NCBI RefSeq assembly: GCF_014805685.1
Contig: NC_060911.1
Coordinates: forward strand, 11,789,212 to 11,853,211
Length of the DNA: 64,000 bases
Direction: 5' to 3'
From: Silurus meridionalis
Taxonomy: Eukaryota; Chordata; Actinopteri; Siluriformes; Siluridae
In this document: piece by piece, positions 51,090 through 61,993 of the stretch
Position numbering within the stretch: position 1 is the stretch's first letter
Layout: the number at the start of each line of letters is the position of its first letter
The notes under the pieces: model-generated
Seen by the model: the letters and a program-made list of their open reading frames with translations, nothing else
Databases searched by the model: none
What the model was told of the DNA's origin: nothing
Position numbers and translations under genes: made by a program

Positions 51090-54000
51090 ATATAGACTAA
51101 GTCTATTACATTACATTGAAATTGGACCAATGCATTAAAATTGTGCTTCTATTGAGAGGAGGCTGAATATTGCGCATGAGCAACAAGCCCTTTGATTAGT
51201 CCCATGACAAAAAGCTTTAAAATCACACAAACCAGTAGTTTAAACCATAGCTATCCTAATTGGAATATGATGTGATATAACACCCTTAAAATGAGTTAAA
51301 ATGTTATTATTTTATTAGCATTTGCAGATTAAGTCTTCTAGTGGAAGAAGGGATTTACTATAGGTTATTTTTTTTAAATGTGCTCTAATGCTCTCGCTAT
51401 TTCTCTCCCACTTCTACACAAATACTCCAGATGAAACCAGACCTCTTCCCCTCTGCATACAGTTATCATGAAGTCTGACTGCAATATTTCACCTTCCGTT
51501 TTAAGATCCCTCACCCAAGCCCCCTTTCTCTCCACCTCTAGCAATATATAAATAAAAACTCGTCTGGGGATCAACTTGTCCATGTGTTTGTGTCCTCACT
51601 ATGTCACTGACCACTAACACATTACAAAGACAGGCTTGTGAATGAAACGATTATATATACTGTATACACACCAACAATCAAATATTGAAACTGAAATACT
51701 GACACTGAAAACTGAAGATTAAAAACTTGAGTATTTATTTATGCCCCAGAGTGATGGTTTAGACAGTATGCATTAGATCATGTTTGTAAAAAGACACTGT
51801 GGCTGTGGGTTTTCATTCCAAGAAAGCAAAAGCCACACTTGATAGACACCCAAAGCCCAAGATCAAGTGAATCAACAGGAGTGGATTCAGGCATGGCCTC
51901 TGCTTCGCTGTAATGAAACTCTAGCCATATACTTTCCTTTTGTGAATGAGATTAGACATTAGAGATCTGCTCTAAATTCTAAACAGAAATTCTATATAAA
52001 TAATATAGATAAACAAAAAATGATTTTTACATTGAATTATTAATTAATTGAATTCTATTTTTATTTTATTAATGAACACCACATTGTGCTTTTTTATGAA
52101 CATTCCAGAAATCACTTGAAACATGAGTCTGGAGGAGGAGCCCTCAGGACAGATGAAGCAGTTGGTTTATATAGATTGGGTCAAACTACCTGTAGACCAT
52201 GCAGAAGTCTCACAGAGAGCTACAGAAATCACTTGTTTGCAGTGACTTTAGGGTTTGTTTAAATAAATATAAGGTTAATATAATTTTGCCTATGACCTTT
52301 TATTATTAAACAAATGTAATCAATTTGTTTATTCAAAAAGTTTTTATAATTTTTTATTAAATATGTAATAATAAAAAAAAAATGTGTCCATGTCTGTATG
52401 TGTATTTAATCTATTTAACTACTACCTCGTATTCTTTACGTTTATAAAAATTACAGGTGTGTGTACCTCTGATAGGTACTGTATACAGATAAAGAATTAG
52501 AAACTAATACTAAGCAAAAAGTTTAAATAAAAACCAACTCAATAAAATCCAAATCACTCAAGCTGTACAGTACTTTCTAATAATGTGATTTCTGAATGGT
52601 CAAACAGAATCTGCCATATGCATGAACACAGTGGTGGGCGGTCAGGGCCTGCAAAGCGGTCTCTGCTAAACACTATCAGAAGCACTGAACTACATTTACA
52701 ACCTAAATTCTAATATTTGTTCCATGAAATTGTATAATTTTTATTCCCAACAGTTTATTCTCTTTATTTCATAGCGTTTCTCTTGGCTGCACTGCTTCCA
52801 GTACGTGTATGTGGATGGTAGATTTTTTGTCCAATCAGATTTCAGCCTCTATGTGCTGCCATGTGAATCTAATCTGCCCAGAGCCTTCAAAGTCAGTACT
52901 GCTGGCATTTTTACCATAGAGAATATAATCAATGAATCTTTTTCTTTAACTAAATCCTCATAGGGCAGCTCACTGGCTCAGAATAGCGTCAGCATTTTTC
53001 CGTCCTCTGATTGGTTGGTCAGAGGGAAACTCTTACAGCCAGGTTCGACTGGTAAAACACGTGTGTAGTGCTGCACTCATTAATACATCTGAGTTAGACT
53101 TTTTTATGATTACAGAGGAAAAAAAATTTATTTGGTCTTGGACCTATTTAAAAATAAATTTTCCAGAAAAGCTAGACATCGTGAGGAAGTCGACCAACCC
53201 TGAAGCTAGCTAGCGTGTCTCAGCCCGGGAAAGGGTTTGTTCACCACTTCCATTACAAGCCGTACCACTGGATTACAGCCTCTGAGGAGCGGTGCACATT
53301 ATGACTCTGCATCTCTGGTGAGTAGGTTGGATTTTATTTAATGTTTTAAAGTTTTTGTCATGTTATTAGACGAATATTGATTCTGAACTGCTCCAGATGT
53401 TGTAGGTGCACAGTTGTGGTTGTAGTGTAGTGGTTTGGAGTCTTAACTGGGTTTCTTGCTTTAGTAAATATATGTAAAATGCAATATGTGAAATGTCTCT
53501 CTCTGTAATGCCACGCGTGGTTATATTGCATTTTTGTATTGTATTGATGGTTTCTATAATTGCGACGTGATAGTGGTGTTATTTAGAGGTGTAAGTCAGG
53601 TACGTCCCCACTGAAGGCACAGGTACCAAATGCACGGCCGCCACTGCATGAACAGAATCTAAACCCTAAGAAAGAAACTGTATGATGTGGAGATGGAGAT
53701 TGTGAGTACTGGAATTTCCAGTTGAAAGTTGATCGGCTATAAATCAGAATCTCTTTCCTGGCTATGTCCACTGTCAGTATTCAGAAAAAACTGAAGGGAA
53801 GTCAATGCTAAATCAGCCTGATAACAGCAAGACTCACTGATAAACAGAAGGCTGTTAGATTTCAGCTATTCTCTTCTCTTGGAAAAATGAACGGAAGGAT
53901 CGATAATTAATGAGACGTATTTACTACCTATAGCTCGCTGTATATATTTAAATGTTTAACTTCACTCTGTTAATTTGCACTTTTTATAGATGCTAAACTG

Positions 54001-54673
54001 CATTTTATATTTTAGTTCTTGTACTGTGCAGTGACAATGAAGTAAAAATCAATTAAATGTAAGAGGCTTACAAGCATGTACTTAAAATAGATTAACTTAC
54101 ATCCAGTCCTGGTGTTCCAATGGGACCAAGTTCTCCTGTAGCTCCCTTTTCACCCTGGAAAAAAATAATCAGTAATTAATTTTTAACATAACTGAACAAT
54201 TTAATAAAAAATACCTGGCTAATTATCAGAACATCCAATCATATTTTGGATGTTTACTAGAGCATTCGATTCCTGATATTCCAGCGACAGAAAGGATTAG
54301 GTCAACACTGATACAGATGTGTTTCTGAGTTGGTATGGTTTGCATTCATCCCAGTCAATTCAAGTATTAACTGTTAACTCGATAAATATTTATTATTTAA
54401 GATTCTTCATACCTTATGATGTAATATAGTGAAATACTATATCCTTAAAAATATTCTGTTACACAAGCAAACCTGAAATAATAGCAATGTAAATTTTCTC
54501 ATAAGTCAGGACTCTTTATTAGATTCTACACATCATAGTTTGAAAGCTACAATGCAATAAAGATCACTTTTATTGTTGGGAAACACATAAGATGGGGGAA
54601 TGGAAATGATATGCCTAGAAACATCACTCCACTCTTTTTTCATCACCTAAATTTCATAATAATAATAATAATG

Positions 54674-54715
<42 letters not shown>

Positions 54716-57700
54716 GATTTTATTTGTAGGAGCCTTACATGACAACCAATGACACCTTACATACAATAAAAACAAAACAATTAACAAAATGTTTAAATAT
54801 TGAAACACCATACAACCAAAAACATGTACAATGTCATCAATGTCAAACACATCTCTTCATGTCTCCAGTCTGCTCTGTCTCTGTCCACCCTGAGTGCATT
54901 TCTACAAGCATCTAAATAGGTTTGTGAGTTGTGTAGTGGCCTAAGATGGATTGGTCTCGAAGTATTATGACTTGCAGCTGAGATGCAGACTGATAATCCA
55001 GCAGCATCTGTGATCTCTCTGGAGATATTAAATCCTAACTAGAAGGAGTAACTAACTACAAGTCTCAGAGAATAGAAATATCCATTGACAGAATCCATAT
55101 TTACCACCACTGCGCATTTCGATCACTTGTAAGCTGTTGTTTTACGGATATAACGTTGTTAAAGCAATTTAAGAAACTGCAGACAAGACTTTGTGTTGCC
55201 AGGAATGGCTCCAAACCCTCCAAAACAGGCCCCAGTTAATGAAAACAAATGAATAGATGAAGGAATGCTCTTGATATATATGATCGGTTTGAACAGCAGC
55301 AGATCGTCTTGACCATGTCTACATGCCTAAATGCATTGAGTTGCTGCCATGTGATTGGCTGATTAGAAATTTGTGTTAACGAGCAGTTGGACAGATGTAC
55401 CTAATAAAGTGGCCAGTGAGTGTATATATATTTCATAGATTAAATCATTCTTAATTCTTATGGATTTTCAAGGTAAAGTCATATAGATTTACTTACGAAC
55501 CTTTTCTCCATCAGTCCCTCGCTCTCCAGAGGGTCCAGGCTCACCCTAATCAAGATGACAGAAAACATATAAAACTGTACAGCTGTTGAATTATTCATGT
55601 ATTATCAGGTGTTATTAGATTGACTGGTGTTCTCAAGTTCTATCATACCACATTGTCATTGCCATCTCTGGTTGATTAAGTGTTTTTATCAGATGTCAAT
55701 AATTTTAATAAATTTAGAGCTAGAATCGAAGCTATGACCACTTATGAGCTTCTGCCAGGTATCACAGTGGAGGTACAGCAAGTACAGTTTCTACTTCACA
55801 GAACTTCTCAGGTCTAAGATTCAACCATTTAAATAACTACAGTGCATTCAGAAAGTATTCAAACTTGCTTCCCTTTTTTCAATTTTGTTATGTTGCCCCT
55901 CTGATACTACAATTGCTTAAACTGATTTTTTTATTTAAGAGTAAAAACAGAATTCTAAAAATGTCTGTAATTTTTTTAAATAAAAAACCTAAAATATAAT
56001 GGGTGGTGTACATAAAAGGGGTGTTACGGTACAGGAAATTCACGTTTTGGTACGTACCTCTGTTTTTAAGTCACCGTTCAGTTTAATTTCTGTACGGTTA
56101 GGAGAAATGCAAAACATAAAATTGCTCGTAATTTTTTATTAACGCAGTTTATTATTAATAATACAGTGGAACCCGGTTATGTCGATGTCCTAGGGGGTCG
56201 CCAAAAAGCATCGAGGTAACCGATGATCGAGATAAATGAAAATCAAAATGGCGGCAATATATTAACGTGCTTGAAATTTCTTTATGTACATGATGTGCGT
56301 TAATAAATGAGAATGTGCATGCACGTGTTTTTGGAGGGTTTTTTACACAACAGCGTTGCTGCGATTTGTTTGATGAAGGCATGCTATAAAAATACATACA
56401 GTACATGTTTATCTGTCAGGAATCCACCTGCCACGCCCCCTTCGGCCCCCTTCAGCGTGTCAGGTGTTTTCTCGGCCGCTTTCCCTGAAGCTCCCGAGGC
56501 TTCAATCGCGCACATATGGTGCTCGTTTATCATCATCACCAGCTCCTATTTAAACTTCCACACTCTCACTGTCCGTTATTGTTGGTATATTTTGGTTTAC
56601 GGCGGTCGTTGTTATCGCTCATGTGTATCCCGGTACGTGTCTTCCCAACGGCACTCTCTCAACGGCTGCTCTTTTCTTCCCAAAGCGCATCACGGATTCC
56701 CCCCGATCCTGCCGGTGTTCATTCTATGCTTTTGCTGCTCATCCCACGTTCCACGCCGCCAAGCGCGGCTTTCGCCTCCCATTCATCGCATTTAACAACA
56801 AAAGGCATATGTGCACTAACTAACAGCAGAGATTCACCAGTATACAATACAAACACCTGTAGTGTCTGTAAGGTTTCTTTCGCCACTTTCGCGAGTTCTT
56901 CTGCGGCTGCACAGTGCTGATCGAGATAACCGACGTTAAATGGCAAATTTTTCCCCCCTTATGCTCGAGATATCAGGGTTCAGCGACATAGAAAAGTCGA
57001 CATAACCGATAAAAAATGCTTAGAAAAAGCGAGAATTTGGCGGTTCCACTTCAAAAACGTCGACTTTATAGGGTTGTCGAGATAACCGAGGGCGAGATAA
57101 CCGGGTTCTACTGTATTTGTGATCATCAACATTTGAACAGTTTATATTTTTAAAACAATTTGATATAAAATGCCTGCAGGGTTAAATTATATATAAACTT
57201 ATATTTTATAATATTTTATAAAAAATATAATAAATCAAATTAATGCAAAAAAACTTTTAGATTATATTGATTAAATTGAGAAATCAATTGGCACAAATTA
57301 AATCAATTAATATAATTAAATAAATAGAAAAAATGTAATTAAATAGTTTACATAGTGTGGGTCTGCTCTGGGTGCTCTGTTTGCCCCAGAAGTAAAAAAA
57401 TGACTAGTAAATAAATAGTAAATAGGTTCATCTGTGGTACCCTGCTATGGCCCAGTGGGTATGAAATATACATGAGTGGATCATATTAAGTTTTTTTGTA
57501 AATAAATTATAAAATAAGTGATCATTCTCCAAGGTAATCCTCCTATCAGTAAAGCCCTTCTAGATTACTTTAATTCAAACTTGGAATAAAACAGTGCAAA
57601 TCCCATGCCACATTTAACACCGGTTCTCCTCCACTGCTTGTGTAATCAAACAGTGTAAAAGATTATGTATGTGAAGTGCTTAAGCCTCAAAACAATCTTG

Positions 57701-60461
57701 AAAATTCTGACATGGGTTGTGGAAAAGTACCACTTACAGGTTTTTACTTCCCTTTGAAGAAGAAAAGAAAGTTATCGGTACACATTTGATTTGCCCCGTG
57801 AAAAATGCTGGGTGCTGGATTGGAATTTTGAAGCCTTGTGAAGCCCAATTATGAAGTGCAGTATGATAGTTTGTCATTTGTATATACACAACGGTTTCAC
57901 ATTTACTTCAGGCTATTTCAGGATGCAATGTAAGCCAGATTCGCCATTAGACTTCAAAATGTTATTTGGTGGCTATGGTAACATGCCAAGGCTCTTAAAC
58001 CTACAAGCAGCAAACCCTTTGAAAAAATGTTTAATAAATAACACTTACCTTACTCCCTGGGTGACCGGCTAAGCCAGGCATGCCAGTAATGCCCGTGTCA
58101 CCCTAAAAAAAAAAAATCATTAGTCTTAATGAATGACTCGTGAAACACAACCATAGTCAATGTGGATTAACACAAGCTACACCTGCTGTTATGACATACA
58201 GGTGTGTAACTGCACACCAATAACTCATAAACACTAATATCTCAGTCTAACAAATTAGAAATTTTTTTTGATGATGATAAACGATGAATGATTTAGAGAT
58301 ACTCCTGTAAAGTTGAAGTGAATAAATTTTCTTGTTCTTGTTTCTGTTTCACAGGTAACTAATTTCTTACTGCTGTCTCCCTGAATAAACCACAGACTGC
58401 AGAAATGAGGATCTGATTAATTAGGCCTTATTAGGAATGTAGTGTTAGTATCTGATTAATTAGAAGGAGTGGTAACTAAGTAAGCTCTGGGTTACTGATT
58501 GAAAGGTCGGTAAGACCCTTAAATCTCTGTGCTTCAGGGGCGCTGTATCATGACTGACCCTGTGCTCTGACCCCAGCTTCCTATTCGCTGGCATATTTGA
58601 AAAAAAATAATTTCAATGTGCTGTAAGGTACATGTGACGATTTTAAAGCAACTTTCTTTATTAAAATACTTGCTACAGGTGATATAAACGCTACCAAACT
58701 GCCAATTGTAATTAGCATCTCTTTATACCAGTGGCTTTGTACGTGTTCAGTAGAAATATTTGTTAGCATACTGCATTATAAAACATCCAGAGAAAAACTC
58801 GAAGCACGTATACCTTCTCCCCAGGAATGCCAGGATACCCGTTACTTCCTGAATCCCCCTGGAAAAACCAAATGGGTCATTTACTAGAATAAAACACTTC
58901 TTCAGGAGGCATGCAGCAGTACAGCTGTTGAGGATATCTTTTTAGCACAGTGGCCAGCAGCTGCACAGTGGGATAATATTTCGTAATAATTGAGAGAGTA
59001 CACGCTCTGGTTAGTGGCCCTGTTGTACATAGTTGACTGAATTCAGAACCGTGATGATAGACATTTAAAGATTTATTGGTCATTATGATATAACATTTCC
59101 CTGTACTTATTTCACCTGAAAGTCGTGGACCAGGACTGCAAAAATGTTATGTAATTATATATGATGTTTAATCTTACTACATTTTTATTTTTTCATTTGA
59201 AATAATACAATACTGCATACAGTAGGATGTGGTGTTTTATTTGCCTTAATTATGCTTGGGAAAGGAGGTTTAGTTATCTGTAAAGCTAAAACTTATCAAC
59301 TGTTATCCTTAGAAATCCATCTGCTTGTTCTGCCGGTTATTAATTATAATATTGACTAATTTATGCTAATGCTAGTAAAACATTACTAATAGGTTTGACA
59401 TGAAAAACTAGAGGTATTCTTGCTTAAAATCACTTGGCCACATAGGAGTAAACTTAAATCACAAGTCTCCCCTTTTCAAAAAGCCCACATTTAAGAGAGT
59501 ATAATACAATACATTTACAAAGCATAAAGTAAAGAGTTACAAATTGCTAAGGCTAAGAACATTTAGACATCAAGTTGTGATTTATTGAATGGAACACAGT
59601 TGTTCCTCTCTGGAATTCCTTTTGAGTCTGCTAAAACCCAAACAAGCAGCAGTCTTAAAAAATGTCTAGATCTAAAGCACAGCATAGTAATTACGCCACT
59701 GGCCTCGAAGGCCATCTGTTTTTATTGGGCAAATCAGCACATGTTCTTCCTATTGGACTGCTTGCTTTCTGTTTCTAGTAAGTAAGTTTTCTTCACTCTA
59801 TCATCGAAACAAACCATGTTTTGCCCTGAGAATTCACAGGCGAATATCTATGTGACAGGAAAGCCTTTTGACCTGTCTAGTTGTAATACATTTACTTGGA
59901 TAAATGATGCACCGTGTCTTTTTTGGCTTTGGTGGGCCTCCTCAGAACAATATTAATTGTCATTCTCAGCTTCGGTTTACTGAATACAGAATGTTTAAAT
60001 ATATATATATATATATATATATATAAAGGGGTGTCATGGTACACAAAATTCACGGTTCGGTATATACCCCAGTTTTTAAGCCACAGTTCAGTTGATTTTC
60101 GGGAAAAAGCAGAAAATTAGTTGTCGTCTTTTTATTAACACTATTATTATTTATATTATTTATATTTATGATAATCTATTTGAACAGTTTACATTTCTAA
60201 AACTATTTTGAATAAATCTCCTGTTTGGTTAAATAATATAGAAAATTTTTTATAATATTTTATTTAAAAAAATTGAATAAATCAAGTTTGTGCAATGCAC
60301 CTTTTATATTAAAATGATTAAATTGAGTAATAAATTAAATTGGCACAAATGTAATTAACTAAATACATTTTTATAAATGGAAAAATGTAATTAAACTGTT
60401 TGATCAAATCAAATTGTATTGATTTACATTGTTACCCCGTTTGAATAATACAGAGGTCTCT

Positions 60462-60504
<43 letters not shown>

Positions 60505-60900
60505 TTGCAATTAATATTTAGTTGTCTAAATATATAATCTACTTAACTGTTTTACTATTTTCAGCATACTTCAACAAAAGTCTTTATTCCATCCACCCTT
60601 CATTCATTCACTCCCTCGATATCCGTAATTGTCAGAATTTTCAAGAAATTCTTGAAGCTGGACATAAAGAAGGAACACTGCGCTTACTCTAGTTTTTTTT
60701 TTTTTGCCTCTGGCATTGTTGTGTTTGTTTTCAAGCTTAATAATAGTAATAAATGTGCAAGATGGAGACTATACATACTGAGCGAACTCAGATTGTAATA
60801 ATGTTTTGCAAAAAGTATTGCATTCGGTACACGTGTGTACTAAAACGAAATTTTGTTACAAACACCCCTAATATATGTATATCTATATGTACAGTATGTA

Positions 60901-60987
<87 letters not shown>

Positions 60988-61950
60988 TGGAACCCACTTA
61001 TCTCGCCCTCGGTTAACTCGACAACCCTATTAAGTCGACGTTTTTGAAGTGGAACCGCCAAATTCTCGCTTTGTCTACGCATTTTTTATCGTTATGTTGA
61101 TTCTTTTATGTCGCCAAAACCTGATATCTCGAGCACAAGGGGGGAAAAATTTGCCATTTAACGTCGGTTATCTCGGTGCAGCCGCAGAAGAACTCGCGGA
61201 AGTGGCGGAAAAATCAAGGTTTACAGCTGCTACAGGTGTGTGTATTGTATACTGGTGAATCTCTGCTGTTAGTTAGTGCACATATGCCTTTTGTTGTTAA
61301 ATGTTATGCGATGAACGGGAGGCGAAAGCTGCGCTTGGCGGCGCGGAAAGTGGGATGAGCAGCAAAAGCATAGAATGAACACTGGCAGGATCGGGGGGGA
61401 ATCCACGGTGCGCTTTGGGAAGAAAAGCGCAGCCGTTGAGAGAGTGCCGGTGGGAAGACACGTACCGGGATACACATGAGCGATAACAACGACCGCCGTG
61501 AACCAACATATACCAACAATAACGGACCGGTGAGAGTGTGGAAGTTTAAATAGGAGCTGGTGATGATGATAAACGAGCACCATATGTGCGCGATTGAAGC
61601 CGAGCTTCAGAAAGCGGCAGAAAGCACCTGACACGCTAAAGGGGCGCCGAAGGGGCGTGGCAGGTGGATTCCTGACAGATAAACATGTACTGTATGTATT
61701 TTTATAGCATGCCTTCATCAAACAAATCGCAGCAACGCTGTTGTGTAAAAAACCCTACAAAAACACGTGCATGCACATTCTCATTTATTAACGCACATCA
61801 TGTACATTCAAATTTCAAGCACGTTAATATACTGCCGCCATTTTGATTTTCGTTTATCTCGATCATCGGTTACCTCGATGCTTTTTGGCGACCCCCTAGG
61901 ACATCGACATAACCGGGTTCCACTGTATATATATATATATATATACACAT

Positions 61951-61993
<43 letters not shown>

